Positions 20,207 to 28,874 of a DNA stretch of 32,846 nucleotides are shown here, piece by piece. Every line of letters begins with the position of its first letter. Position 1 is the stretch's first letter. Source of the DNA: JBBQRS01 sp038214535 (GTDB lineage: Bacteria > Chloroflexota > Anaerolineae > CG2-30-64-16); the NCBI GenBank assembly GCA_038214535.1, contig JBBQRS010000049.1, positions 1-32,846 on the forward strand, given 5' to 3'. Position numbers and translations under genes: made by a program. The notes under the pieces are model-generated. The model had not been told where the DNA came from. It ran no database searches and saw only the letters and a program-made list of their open reading frames with translations.

Positions 20207-21454
20207 ATGATGACCAGCGAAAGCAGCGAACCCCGCCCCGCAGCGACCCTCTTTGACGGCGTCTGGCGCGTCTTTGCCGACCTGCGCGTGACGTTGGCGC
20301 TATTGATGCTGGGCGCGGCCCTGCTGGTGCTGTTGATCCTCTTTCCGACAGTTATGGGCGGTGTGGGCAGGCCGGCGCTGCGCGTGGTGTTGGCGCTGTT
20401 GGCGTTCAGTCTGGCGCTGCGCCTTGCCCTGCACGTCGAGCGGGCAGCCCGTCTGCGCGCGGGACGCTACATGTCCCCCGATCCCGGCCTGCCCGCGGAG
20501 GTGGTCGCGCTGGATGGTTCGCCGGAGGGAGCGCGGGCGCGCGCCGGGCAAGCGTTGACCGACGCATATGACCGGGTGATTGTGGAAGAAGAGGCGCTGA
20601 CCCGATTCTGGGGTGTTCGCCGGTCTTCCGGGATGATCGGGCCGATCCTGGCTGCGGCGGGCGCGCTGGTGATCTTGCTGGGGCTGCTCGTCAACGCAAC
20701 GTGGGGGCAGATCACGCGGGATCTCCAACTGTTCGAGGGCGCGCCGCCGGTGGCTGCGGGCGATGCCGGGTTAAACCTGGGTCTGACCGACGGTCCGGCG
20801 CTTGCGATCGAACGACCCGGACGCGCGGCGGCTTATTTCGCGGCGGCGCCGCTGCGGCCTGCGCTTTCCGGTTTCTCCTGGATTTACCCGCGTTCCGGTG
20901 GGCCTACGTTGCAAGTCTCTGCAACAGACGGCGCGGGACAGGCGATGGCGCTGCTGGCCCTGGAGTCTGAAACGACGACCTCTGGCAGTCTGATGCTGCC
21001 GTTTCGCGCGAACCAGACCGAGCAGACCTTCACTGCCCCGGAGCAAGGTCTGGTGTTCCGGGCTGTCAGTTACCCGGCGTTGCCGGAGCGCGGCTTCGCG
21101 GGGCCGGTGTTTCTGGTCGAGGCGTATCGCGAGGGCGCGCCCCAGGCGGCGCTGAGCGAATTGGTGGAAGATCGGGGTGATCTCATCGTAGACGGCACGA
21201 CCTACGCCTTGCGCCGGGGCCGTTATGTGACCGCCGACGTGGCCTACGCGCCCGGTTGGCCGCTGCTGGCGTTGGGCGGGCTGACGACCCTGGCAGGGCT
21301 GGCCGTGGTTTTTTTCCTGCCGGTGGAAGAAGCGTGGATTGACTTGCCGCGCGCGGGGAGACGGGTCGCCGCGATGACGCGTACCAGCGGCGGGTTGGCC
21401 CCAGGACGGGCGTCCAGCGCGCTGATGGCTGTGTTGACGACGGAGGAACCATGA
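20207..21454 (+). CDS. ResB-like membrane protein
   Basis: A 415-residue inner-membrane protein. It has about four membrane segments: LALLMLGAALLVLLILF, a second at VVLALLAFSLALRLAL, a third at ILAAAGALVILLGLLV, and the last near the C-terminus (LLALGGLTTLAGLAVVFFLP). A roughly 190-residue external loop lies between the third and fourth. This is the layout of ResB/Ccs1 cytochrome c biogenesis proteins, including the PGWPLL...FFLPVEE ending. No CcsA/ResC or cytochrome gene is adjacent, so its role here is unclear. The ATG at 20207 (or the next one, 20210) is preferred because the ATG at 20150 lies in the tRNA terminator. The stop overlaps udk by 4 nt (ATGA). Confidence 0.68.
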   Translation: MMTSESSEPRPAATLFDGVWRVFADLRVTLALLMLGAALLVLLILFPTVMGGVGRPALRVVLALLAFSLALRLALHVERAARLRAGRYMSPDPGLPAEVVALDGSPEGARARAGQALTDAYDRVIVEEEALTRFWGVRRSSGMIGPILAAAGALVILLGLLVNATWGQITRDLQLFEGAPPVAAGDAGLNLGLTDGPALAIERPGRAAAYFAAAPLRPALSGFSWIYPRSGGPTLQVSATDGAGQAMALLALESETTTSGSLMLPFRANQTEQTFTAPEQGLVFRAVSYPALPERGFAGPVFLVEAYREGAPQAALSELVEDRGDLIVDGTTYALRRGRYVTADVAYAPGWPLLALGGLTTLAGLAVVFFLPVEEAWIDLPRAGRRVAAMTRTSGGLAPGRASSALMAVLTTEEP

Positions 21455-22074
21455 GGCCGATCACCATCGGGGTCGCGGGGGGCAGCGGATCGGGCAAGAC
21501 GACGGTCGCCCTGAAGATATTGGAGCGGGTCGGCTTCGATCGCGTGGCCTACGTGCCGCACGATGCCTATTATCGCGACGCGGCGCACCTGCCGCCCGCG
21601 GAACGCGCCCGCCTCAATTTCGACCACCCCGATTCGCTGGATAATGATCTGCTGATCGCGCACCTTGAGGAGTTGCAGGCCGGTCGGGCGGTAGATATCC
21701 CGGTCTATAATTTCAAGACGCACTCACGCACGATGGAGACGCGACGGATCGAGCCGCAGCCGGTCATCATGGTCGAGGGGATCCTGATCTTCGTGGACAA
21801 GGGGTTGCGCGACCGGATGGACATGAAGATCTACGTGGATACCGACGCTGACCTGCGGCTGATCCGGCGGTTACAGCGTGACATGACGGAACGCGGGCGC
21901 AGCCCTGAGTCGGTGATCGCGCAATATCTGGAGACGGTGCGGCCCATGCACCTGGAATTTGTAGAGCCGAGCAAGCGGTATGCGGATGTGATCATCCCGG
22001 AGGGCGGCTTCAACGAGGTCGCGATTGATATGGTGGCGGGGCGGTTGCGCGGGTTGGTGGCGGAAGCGGGGTAG
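21451..22074 (+). CDS. udk: Uridine kinase
   Basis: A 207-residue P-loop kinase that phosphorylates uridine (and often cytidine) for pyrimidine salvage. Walker A is GGSGSGKTT at residues 10-18. YVPHDAYYRD, FDHPDSLDNDLL and VYNFKTHSR match the nucleoside-binding region. VEGILIF is the Walker B-like strand and RLIRRLQRDMTERGR the lid. Length is normal. It is translationally coupled to the ResB-like gene. A role in supplying UMP for nucleotide sugars of the downstream cluster is possible but not shown. Confidence 0.95.
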   Translation: MRPITIGVAGGSGSGKTTVALKILERVGFDRVAYVPHDAYYRDAAHLPPAERARLNFDHPDSLDNDLLIAHLEELQAGRAVDIPVYNFKTHSRTMETRRIEPQPVIMVEGILIFVDKGLRDRMDMKIYVDTDADLRLIRRLQRDMTERGRSPESVIAQYLETVRPMHLEFVEPSKRYADVIIPEGGFNEVAIDMVAGRLRGLVAEAG

Positions 22075-22128
22075 GGGGCAGAGGAGCAGAGGGGTTCGTA
22101 GCGCGCACTCCTGTGCGCTGATGCGCCG

Positions 22129-22161
22129 AACCCTCACCCGGCCTCTCCCACTGGGAGAGGG
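22129..22161. repeat. Single CTCTCCC/GGGAGAG palindrome supplying a ribosome-binding site
   Basis: CCCTCACCCGGCCTCTCCCA and CTGGGAGAGGGG match the units at 18880-19001. Its right arm, GGGAGAGGGGAG, runs directly into GTAGGT-ATG of the acetyltransferase gene and is the only Shine-Dalgarno candidate there. Confidence 0.85.
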
Positions 22162-22169
22162 GAGTAGGT

Positions 22170-22802
22170 ATGACGCGACAGGAAGAGCGGCCGTATTTTG
22201 CGCACGAGAGCGCGTATGTGGATGAACCCTGTACGATCGGCGCGGGGACGCGGATCTGGCATTTCAGCCACATCATGCCCGGCGCGCAGATCGGACGCGA
22301 TTGCAACTTAGGACAGAACGTCTACGTGGGGCCGGGTGTGGTGATCGGCGACCGCGTGAAGATTCAGAACAACGTCTCGATTTATCCCGGCGTGACGCTG
22401 GAAGATGACGTGTTTTGTGGGCCGTCGTGCGTCTTCACCAACGTCATCAACCCGCGGTCGCAAATTGTGCGTCATAGCGAGTTCCTCCCGACCCTGGTGC
22501 GGCGCGGGGCCAGCATCGGCGCGAACGCGACCATCGTGTGCGGCACGACCATCGGGCAATATGCGTTCGTCGGGGCGGGGGCGTTGGTGCGGCGCGATGT
22601 GCCGGATTACGCGCTGATGCTGGGCGTTCCGGCGCGCCAGGCCGGCTGGATGAGTCGCCACGGGTATCGCCTGGACGCGCCGGCTGCGGATGGCGTGATG
22701 GTCTGCCCGCAAAGCGGCTGGCGCTACCGGCAGGATGCGACGGGTGCAGTGCGCTGTCTGGACTGGCCGGAAGATCAGCCGTTGCCGGTCGCGAATACAT
22801 GA
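22170..22802 (+). CDS. WlbB/WbpD-type nucleotide-sugar N-acetyltransferase (left-handed beta-helix)
   Basis: A 210-residue acyltransferase of the type that N-acetylates a UDP-3-amino sugar (as in UDP-di-N-acetylglucuronate synthesis). Hexapeptide repeats run through most of the protein: IGAGTRIWHFSHIMPGAQIG, NLGQNVYVGPGVVIG, KIQNNVSIYPGVTL, then IGANATIVCGTTIGQYAFVG and the closing ALMLGVPARQAGW. The WHFSHI segment and the insert FTNVINPRS are typical of the WlbB/WbpD group. A short cysteine-containing tail (VMVCPQSGWRY, VRCLDW) extends past the helix. The start at 22170 uses the repeat-derived GGGGAG. The stop overlaps the next gene (ATGA). It suggests that the glycan made by this cluster contains an acetamido sugar. 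Confidence 0.87.
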   Translation: MTRQEERPYFAHESAYVDEPCTIGAGTRIWHFSHIMPGAQIGRDCNLGQNVYVGPGVVIGDRVKIQNNVSIYPGVTLEDDVFCGPSCVFTNVINPRSQIVRHSEFLPTLVRRGASIGANATIVCGTTIGQYAFVGAGALVRRDVPDYALMLGVPARQAGWMSRHGYRLDAPAADGVMVCPQSGWRYRQDATGAVRCLDWPEDQPLPVANT

Positions 22803-23968
22803 TGCGCCGCCTCAAAGTCCTGTTCATCACGGAGTGGTATCCCATCCCTGAGCAGCCGATGAAAGGCATTTTCGTGCAGGAACATGCCCGCGCCGTGGCC
22901 GCGCAGGGGCATGACGTGACTGTGTTGCATTGCGCCGGGAAAGACCCCTTGCTGAGCGCCATGTGGCGGATGGAGCAGGAAACCGACCCTGCCCTGACGG
23001 CGGGTCTCCCCACCTACCGAATGTGGCGGCGCAGCGGCCCTGCGCCGGGCGTCTCTTCAGCCGCCTACCTGCAAGGGACGATCGGGGCCTATCGACGACT
23101 GGCGGCGGACGGGTTCCGGCCCGACATCCTGCACGCGAATATTTACGAGAGCGGCGTCCCCGCGGTGCTGATCGGGCGACAGATCGGCGCGCCGGTGGTG
23201 ATCTCGGAGCACGCCTCGGATTTCGTGCGGCGACGGTTGCCGCCCTGGCAGGTACAAAAGGCGCGCTTTGCGTTCGCGCGCGCGGCGCGGGTGTTGCCGG
23301 TCAGCCACGCGCTGCAAGGAGCCATCGAGCGCTATGGCATCCGGGCGCGCTTCACGGTCGTGCCGAACGTGGTGGACACGGAGACGTTTGTGTTGCCCGC
23401 GTCGCCCCGGCAGGTGGGCGATCCCCATCGGTTGCTTGCCGTGGGGTCGCTGACGCCGATCAAGGGGTATGACCGATTGTTGCGCGCGCTGGCGTTGCTG
23501 CGCCAAACGCGCGAGGACTGGCGGCTGACCATCGCCGGGGAGGGGCCGGAACGCGAGGCGCTGGCGACGCTGACCGGCGAACTGGGTTTGACCGATCGCG
23601 TGACCTTTCCGGGCTACCGGTCTAAGGCCGAGGTGGCGGCGCTGATGCGGGAGAGCGATCTGTTCGTGCTGTCGAGCCTGACGGAGACCTTCTCCGCCGC
23701 GACGGCTGAGGCGTTGGCGAGCGGCCTGCCGGTGCTGGCGACGCGTTGTGGCGGCCCGGAGGAGTATCTGACACCGGAGCTGGGCCATCTGGTCGCCGCG
23801 GATGACGTGGACGCGCTGTACGCCGGGTTGGCGGAGATGCTGGCGCGGCTGGCCGATTTCGACCCGCGGGTGTTGGGGGCGTTCGCCCGCAATCGCTTTT
23901 CGCCGGGTGAGGTAGGGCGTCAGATCGACGCGGTGTATGAGGAATGCCTGGCGGGGCGCGCCGATTGA
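22799..23968 (+). CDS. Glycosyltransferase, GT4-type (GT-B), no. 1
   Basis: A 389-residue cytosolic or membrane-associated transferase. The N-terminal acceptor domain starts KVLFITEWYPIPEQPMKGIF, followed by a long acceptor loop. The C-terminal nucleotide-sugar domain has AVGSLTPIKGYDRLLRAL and the E-x7-E pattern in LTETFSAATAEALASGLPV. The start overlaps the preceding stop as ATGA, with a second ATG right after it; either gives the same protein within one residue. A much earlier ATG would overlap the acetyltransferase and is rejected. Followed by a palindromic repeat and a 193-bp gap. Confidence 0.92.
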   Translation: MMRRLKVLFITEWYPIPEQPMKGIFVQEHARAVAAQGHDVTVLHCAGKDPLLSAMWRMEQETDPALTAGLPTYRMWRRSGPAPGVSSAAYLQGTIGAYRRLAADGFRPDILHANIYESGVPAVLIGRQIGAPVVISEHASDFVRRRLPPWQVQKARFAFARAARVLPVSHALQGAIERYGIRARFTVVPNVVDTETFVLPASPRQVGDPHRLLAVGSLTPIKGYDRLLRALALLRQTREDWRLTIAGEGPEREALATLTGELGLTDRVTFPGYRSKAEVAALMRESDLFVLSSLTETFSAATAEALASGLPVLATRCGGPEEYLTPELGHLVAADDVDALYAGLAEMLARLADFDPRVLGAFARNRFSPGEVGRQIDAVYEECLAGRAD

Positions 23969-23985
23969 TGTAGATTAGCGTCGCT

Positions 23986-24054
23986 CCCCCTTGTAGTGAC
24001 GGCTTCAGCCGTTCGGAGACAGGACAAAGGCTAAAGCCTTCACTACAAAGGGGG
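23986..24054. repeat. REP-like palindrome (GTAGTGACGGCTTCAGCC family), copy 3
   Basis: Arms from CCCCCTTGTAGTGACGGCTT to its near-complement ending CACTACAAAGGGGG. The right arm has diverged (AAAGGCTAAAGCCTT). It lies 18 nt after a glycosyltransferase stop. Confidence 0.9.
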
Positions 24055-24108
24055 AAACATTACACGAACTTTTCCGGCAATCGGTACGTCTCGCCGCGAC
24101 GAGCGTCC

Positions 24109-24131
24109 GCCCGACCCTGAAGGGATCGGGC
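24109..24131 (+). other. Small hairpin before the methyltransferase gene
   Basis: GCCCGACCCT-GAA-GGGATCGGGC folds with one bulge. A second short stem, GCCC-CTGAAC-GGGC, follows at about 24144-24157, just before the ATG. No U-tract. It could affect initiation of the next gene, which lacks a clear ribosome-binding site. Confidence 0.4.
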
Positions 24132-24161
24132 TATTCATGGAAGGCCCCTGAACGGGCGTTT

Positions 24162-24992
24162 ATGTCTGAAGAATTCCAACCGCAGGAATACTGGGAGGAG
24201 CGCCTCTCGGCCAACCTGGGCCTGACCACCGTGGGGCACGCCGGGCTGGGCTACGCTTATAACGCGTGGCTCTACCGGGCGCGCTATCGCGCGTTGCACC
24301 GCGCCCTGGCCGCCGCGCAGATCCGCGCGCGCGGGGCAGCGGTGGCCGAGATCGGTGTGGGCAGCGGTGCGTATATCCCGTTCTGGCAGTCCGAAGGGAT
24401 TAACCATTTGACCGGACTTGACATAACTCAGGTGAGCGTGGGGGCGCTGGCCGCGCGTTATCCGGGGTATATCTTCGCGCAGTGCGACATCGGCGTGGCC
24501 TTGCCGGAAACGGCGCGGCGCGACCACGAGATTATCACGGCGTTCGACGTGCTGTTTCACATCGTGGACGATGCGCATTTCGCCGTCGCGATTGCGAACA
24601 TGGCGCGGCTAGCGCGACCCGGCGGCTATCTGCTGATCAGCGACAGCCTGGCCGACCGGGCGTGGGGGCCGACCACGACCGAGTATCATCGCACCTACGC
24701 CGATTACCGTGACGCGCTGGCGAGCGCGGGCGTGCGTGTGGTGGGCGTCGAGCCGATCTTCTACACCATGACGACCACCTTTGCGGGCAGCCCCGCGCTC
24801 TCGCGTTTCACGCGGCGAACCACCCGCGCCATCGGCAAGCTGGCCGCGCGCCCCGCGACGGCGTGGGTCAACCAACTGAGCGGCGCGGCGCTGTATGCCG
24901 CCGATGGATTGCTGACGCGGGGCGGCGAGCGCGGCCCCAGCCTCAACCTCCTGATCGCCGTGAAGGACGGCGGCGATGCTGCAACGCCTTAG
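24162..24992 (+). CDS. Class I SAM-dependent methyltransferase
   Basis: A 276-residue enzyme. Motif I is AEIGVGSGAYIPFW, the acidic end of strand 2 is LTGLDITQVSV, motif II is IITAFDVLFHIVDD, and motif III is RLARPGGYLLISDSL. The N-terminus (QEYWEERLSANLGLTTVGHAG) resembles methyltransferases encoded in surface-polysaccharide clusters, where they act on sugars or cap chains. The flippase gene starts inside its last codons (17-nt overlap), tying the two together. The acceptor is unknown. Confidence 0.88.
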   Translation: MSEEFQPQEYWEERLSANLGLTTVGHAGLGYAYNAWLYRARYRALHRALAAAQIRARGAAVAEIGVGSGAYIPFWQSEGINHLTGLDITQVSVGALAARYPGYIFAQCDIGVALPETARRDHEIITAFDVLFHIVDDAHFAVAIANMARLARPGGYLLISDSLADRAWGPTTTEYHRTYADYRDALASAGVRVVGVEPIFYTMTTTFAGSPALSRFTRRTTRAIGKLAARPATAWVNQLSGAALYAADGLLTRGGERGPSLNLLIAVKDGGDAATP

Positions 24993-26253
24993 GGGGCAAC
25001 TCCGGGGCCAATTCCGGCGCCAGGTCGGTTCCACGCTGTTGGCGCAACTGGCTTCGCTGGTCCTGATCGTCGCCAATTCGGCGATCATCGCGCGGACGTT
25101 AGGCCCCGCGGGCAAGGGGTCGCTGACCCTGGCGACCCTCGCCCCGGCGATCCTCAGCCTGCTGTTGGGGATGGGCGTGGGTGTGGCGAACGCCTTCTTC
25201 GCCGGTTCGGGGCGTATCGCGACGCCGAAGCTCACGCGTAACAGCGTGGGGCTGGCCCTGATCGTTTCGGTCATCGGGCTGGCGCTGGCGGCGACGCTGG
25301 CGCTGACCGGCGTGCTGGGACGGCTGTTGCCGGGCGTGCCAGTGGGCGCGGCCGCGCTGGCGATGACTGCGTTCCCCCTGATCCTGCTCACCGGTTATTT
25401 CACCTCGACCCTGCAAGGCCTCCAACGCATCTACGCCGTCAACCTGGTCACGCTGGGGCAAGCCGCGGCCAACCTGGCGTTGACCCTGCTGCTGGTGGTG
25501 TTCCTGGGGTTGGGGCTGATCGGCGGGGTGCTGGCGTACGCGGGCGCGGCGTTGGCCGGGCTGTTGCTGGCCGGGCGCTTCCTGAAACAGAGCGGCGCGG
25601 CGTATCGCCCGGCGCTGGAGGCGGAGGTCGTGCGGCCCACGCTGGCCTTCGGGGTGCGCGGCTACGTGGGCAACGTGCTCCAGTTCTTCAACTACCGGCT
25701 GGACGCGTTCCTGGTGAACTTCTTCCTGGGGCCGGCGGGCGTCGGCATCTACAGCGTGTCGGTGGCGCTGGCCGAGATGCTGTGGTATCTGCCGAACGCG
25801 GTGAGCTTCGTCATCTTCCCGCGCGCGGCGCGCAGCAGCCAGCAGGAGATGAACGCCTTCACGCCGCGCGTGTTTCGCGCGACCCTGGGACTGACCATGC
25901 TGGGCGCGCTGGCGCTGGCGTTGCTGGGCCGCGCCTTCATCCGCCTGATCTACGGCGAGGCGTTCGCGGCGGCGTATGGCCCGTTGCTGGCGCTGTTGCC
26001 CGGCGTTGTGTTGCTGGGCGGCGCAAAGGTGCTGACCAATGAGATTGCCGGGCGCGGCTATCCCCTCTATAATTCGATTGCGTCGGCCCTGGGGCTGGTG
26101 TTGACGATCATTCTCGATCTGGCGCTGATCCCCCGGTATGGCGTGATCGGCGCGGCCATCGCGTCGAGCCTCGCCTATGCGGCGATTTTCGTGGCCGCGG
26201 TCATCTTCTATCTGCGCGTCAGTCGCCGGGTTGGCGTGACGCCCGCGGCCTAA
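24976..26253 (+). CDS. Polysaccharide flippase (Wzx/MOP superfamily)
   Basis: A 425-residue inner-membrane protein with about 12 hydrophobic segments. The early motif ANSAIIARTLGPAGKGSLTL is typical of Wzx-like lipopolysaccharide/EPS flippases, as are GVRGYVGNVLQFFNYRLDAF and FLGPAGVGIYSVSVALAEML in the middle. It would move a lipid-linked oligosaccharide from the cytoplasmic to the outer leaflet. It overlaps the methyltransferase and is followed by a long palindromic element. Confidence 0.92.
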   Translation: MLQRLRGQLRGQFRRQVGSTLLAQLASLVLIVANSAIIARTLGPAGKGSLTLATLAPAILSLLLGMGVGVANAFFAGSGRIATPKLTRNSVGLALIVSVIGLALAATLALTGVLGRLLPGVPVGAAALAMTAFPLILLTGYFTSTLQGLQRIYAVNLVTLGQAAANLALTLLLVVFLGLGLIGGVLAYAGAALAGLLLAGRFLKQSGAAYRPALEAEVVRPTLAFGVRGYVGNVLQFFNYRLDAFLVNFFLGPAGVGIYSVSVALAEMLWYLPNAVSFVIFPRAARSSQQEMNAFTPRVFRATLGLTMLGALALALLGRAFIRLIYGEAFAAAYGPLLALLPGVVLLGGAKVLTNEIAGRGYPLYNSIASALGLVLTIILDLALIPRYGVIGAAIASSLAYAAIFVAAVIFYLRVSRRVGVTPAA

Positions 26254-26315
26254 TTCGATGTCTTGTGTTAAGCTGAATCGTGTCATGTGACTCTGAGTAG
26301 TCGGTAAAGTTAGGT

Positions 26316-26458
26316 TTTGTCATTCTGAGCGAGTAGACCCTCGGAAGTCCGTTACGGCAGGATTCTAGCGAAGAATCTTCGGTTGGCGAGGCGAGAGATT
26401 CTTCGCTAATGTCACGCCGCAACGAACGTCTGAGGGTAGACCCGCTCAGAATGACAAA
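26316..26458. repeat. About 143-bp imperfect palindrome with ends TTTGTCATTCTGAGCG / CGCTCAGAATGACAAA
   Basis: Terminal arms are exact for 16 bp. Further in, ACCCTC/GAGGGT, CGTT-CGGC/GCCG-AACG and TAGCGAAGAATCT/AGATTCTTCGCTA also pair, so the whole element can fold into one long hairpin. No ORF. It fills the 245-bp gap between the flippase and the next glycosyltransferase. Confidence 0.85.
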
Positions 26459-26498
26459 GTGACAAAGAATGACCTTGAAGGGCACGGAGTCCTGCGTT

Positions 26499-27710
26499 TT
26501 GACCCACGCTCGCGTCTGTATGCTGGTTCGTAATGACGTTCGCACCGATTACCGCGTCCTGAAAGAGGCGGGATCCGTGGCGCGCGCCGGTTACGAGGTC
26601 ACGGTGGTGGGGATGAACACCTACGGCCCGCTGGAGCGTGAACAACGCGATGGCTTCGAGATCGTGCGCGTGCCCGTCGAGCCCGCGGGCACGCCGTGGG
26701 GCAAGATCAACAACCTGTTCGTGCGCACCATCCGGCGCATGGCCGATTACGCCGCCGGGCTGGGGGCTGTCGTCTATCATGCGCACGACAGCGATTGCAT
26801 CCTCCCCGCGGCGATGGCCGCCCGGCGCGTGCCGGGGGCGAAGCTGATCTACGACGCGCACGAGGTGGGCTTCTGGGGCTTCCGCGAGAGCTTTTCATCT
26901 TACCCGTTCAAGCTACCGGGCATCCAGTACGGGTGGAGCCTGCTCAATGACCGGATTGTGCGCGATGAGGTGGATGCGGTGATCACGGTCAACCAGCCGC
27001 TGGCCGAGGTGCAGGCGGAGCATTACGGCATCCCGACGCCGCGCGTGGTGATGAACTGCCCGCCGCGCTACAGCGTGAACCCGGACGCAAAGCCGCGGCT
27101 CGCGCGACGCCTGGGCCTCGACTCGGCGACGCCGATCGCCATCGCGCAGGGGATGTACACGATCGGGCGGGGCGACTATCCGCCGCTGGAGATGACCGTG
27201 CGCTGTGCGCCGTTGCTCGATCAGGGAGTCGTGGTGGTCATTATCGGGAACGTGGGGAGCGCGGACGCGTGGGCCCCGTTGCGCGAGCTGGCGGGGCAGC
27301 CGGAATACGCGGGGCGCGTCTTCATCCTGCCGCCCGCGCCGCCCACCGAGTTGCTGGATTACACCGCCGGGGCGCGCGTGGGGCTGATCCCGTTCAACCT
27401 GTCCGGGTTGGCGCGTTACGCGCTGCCAAACAAGCTATTCGAGTACATGGCGACCGGGTTGCCGATCATCAGCCCCGACCTGCCGGTGATTCGCGGCATC
27501 ATCGAGGCATACGGGTGCGGCATCCTGTGCGATTTCGCCTCGCCGGAGGCCGTAGCGACGGCGATCAATGGGCTGCTGGCCGATCCGGCGCGATATGCGG
27601 CCATGTCCGCGGCCTCGCTGCGCGCCGCCGACGTGTACAACTGGCAGGCGCAGGAGCAGGTATTGGTCGGGCTGTATCACGAACTGGTCGGCCCCCCGCA
27701 TGGGGGATAA
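26499..27710 (+). CDS. Glycosyltransferase, GT4-type (GT-B), no. 2
   Basis: A 403-residue transferase. The N-terminal domain begins HARVCMLVRNDVRTDYRVLK, with HAHDSDCILPAAMAA and KLIYDAHEVGFWG, a pattern seen in GT-B enzymes of EPS clusters. The C-terminal domain has IAQGMYTIGRGDYPPLEM, then YALPNKLFEYMATGLPII, the donor-binding segment that replaces the plain E-x7-E motif in this subgroup. The start is taken as TTG 26499, with GGAG 9 nt upstream. An ATG at 26469 is possible but abuts the palindromic element and has no ribosome-binding site. Confidence 0.88.
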   Translation: MTHARVCMLVRNDVRTDYRVLKEAGSVARAGYEVTVVGMNTYGPLEREQRDGFEIVRVPVEPAGTPWGKINNLFVRTIRRMADYAAGLGAVVYHAHDSDCILPAAMAARRVPGAKLIYDAHEVGFWGFRESFSSYPFKLPGIQYGWSLLNDRIVRDEVDAVITVNQPLAEVQAEHYGIPTPRVVMNCPPRYSVNPDAKPRLARRLGLDSATPIAIAQGMYTIGRGDYPPLEMTVRCAPLLDQGVVVVIIGNVGSADAWAPLRELAGQPEYAGRVFILPPAPPTELLDYTAGARVGLIPFNLSGLARYALPNKLFEYMATGLPIISPDLPVIRGIIEAYGCGILCDFASPEAVATAINGLLADPARYAAMSAASLRAADVYNWQAQEQVLVGLYHELVGPPHGG

Positions 27711-27714
27711 GGGC

Positions 27715-28848
27715 ATGATGCGCGTATTACTGGTGATGACGGCGCGGCAGATCGGTGGAGCGGAGTTGTACGCCCGCCAACTGGTCGAGACGCTGCATGA
27801 CCGGTGTGCGTTCACCGTGGTGATCTCCGATCATCCGGCGCTGGCCCCGCTGCGCGAGGCGCTGGGTGAGATGGCGCGTGTCATCCCGCTGCCGGTGGAT
27901 CGGCTGTCGGCGCTGCCCGGCGTCGCGTCACAGGTGCGCCGCTTGGCCGGCGAACACGACGTGGCGCAACTGATTTCGAATCACCCGGCGAGCCGGCTGG
28001 GGATCATGATGGGGTATATCCTGGGCGAGGCGGGCGCGCCGCTGCTGGTGGTGGAGCAGCGCGCAACCCCCATGAGCGACGTGAAGACGCCCGCCGCGCT
28101 CGCGCCCTTCCTGCCGGGGCTGTTTCGCCGGTCGCGGCGCGGGGCGGCGCGCGTGGTCGCCGTTTCGGAGGAAAACCGCAAGACGCTGGAAACGATTTAC
28201 GGGTTGCCAGCGTCCAATATCGAAGTGGTTTATAATGGGGTGGATCTGGCGCGCTTCGAGGGACCGGTGGCCGGTGATCTGCGGGCCGAGTTGGGGCTGC
28301 GATCCGAACAGCCGGTCGTGCTATGCGTGGCCCGCCTGTTGTCGAACAAGGGGCATCGCGATCTGGTTGCGGCCGCGCCGGAAATCCTCCGACGTCATCC
28401 CGACGTGCATTTCGTCTTCGCGGGCGACGGCGACCAGCGCACGGCGCTGGAGGGGCAGATCGTTTCCCTGGGCCTGATGGGCCGGTTTTCGCTGCTAGGA
28501 TTTCGGGCAGACGTGGCGGCTCTGATGCGGGCCAGTGATCTCTTTGTCTTGCCGTCGCTGGCCGAGGGTTTTGCCCTGTCGCTGATCGAGGCGCTGGCGG
28601 CGGGCTTGCCGGTCGTGGCGACGCAGGTCGGCAGCGCGCCGGAGGTGATCGAAGACGGGGTGAACGGTTATCTGGTTCCACCGGAGGACGCGCCCGCCTT
28701 GGCGCGGGCGGTAGTGCGGGCGCTTGGGCGAGACAATGCGGCGCGCGCGGAGATGGCGCAAGCGGCGCGCGCGACGGCAGCGCGGTATTCGGTGTGGGCG
28801 ATGGCCGACCGGATGGTTGCGCTCTATCGGGAAGTCAGCCACCCCTGA
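27715..28848 (+). CDS. Glycosyltransferase, GT4-type (GT-B), no. 3
   Basis: A 377-residue transferase. The N-terminus MMRVLLVMTARQIGGAELYA carries the GGAE loop common to GT4 enzymes. The C-terminal domain has CVARLLSNKGHRDLVAAA, HFVFAGDGDQR, and the E-x7-E motif in SLAEGFALSLIEALAAGLPV. It starts 4 nt after the previous stop, with GGGGGA as ribosome-binding site; ATG 27718 is equally possible. Confidence 0.92.
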   Translation: MMRVLLVMTARQIGGAELYARQLVETLHDRCAFTVVISDHPALAPLREALGEMARVIPLPVDRLSALPGVASQVRRLAGEHDVAQLISNHPASRLGIMMGYILGEAGAPLLVVEQRATPMSDVKTPAALAPFLPGLFRRSRRGAARVVAVSEENRKTLETIYGLPASNIEVVYNGVDLARFEGPVAGDLRAELGLRSEQPVVLCVARLLSNKGHRDLVAAAPEILRRHPDVHFVFAGDGDQRTALEGQIVSLGLMGRFSLLGFRADVAALMRASDLFVLPSLAEGFALSLIEALAAGLPVVATQVGSAPEVIEDGVNGYLVPPEDAPALARAVVRALGRDNAARAEMAQAARATAARYSVWAMADRMVALYREVSHP

Positions 28849-28874
28849 AGAAGGGCATAAACAAATGGGGATTC

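Noticed and set aside
25099..26286. A 395-codon minus-strand ORF rich in Gln, Arg and His
   Set aside because: Mirror of the flippase coding sequence; hydrophobic codons read as Gln/Arg on the other strand.
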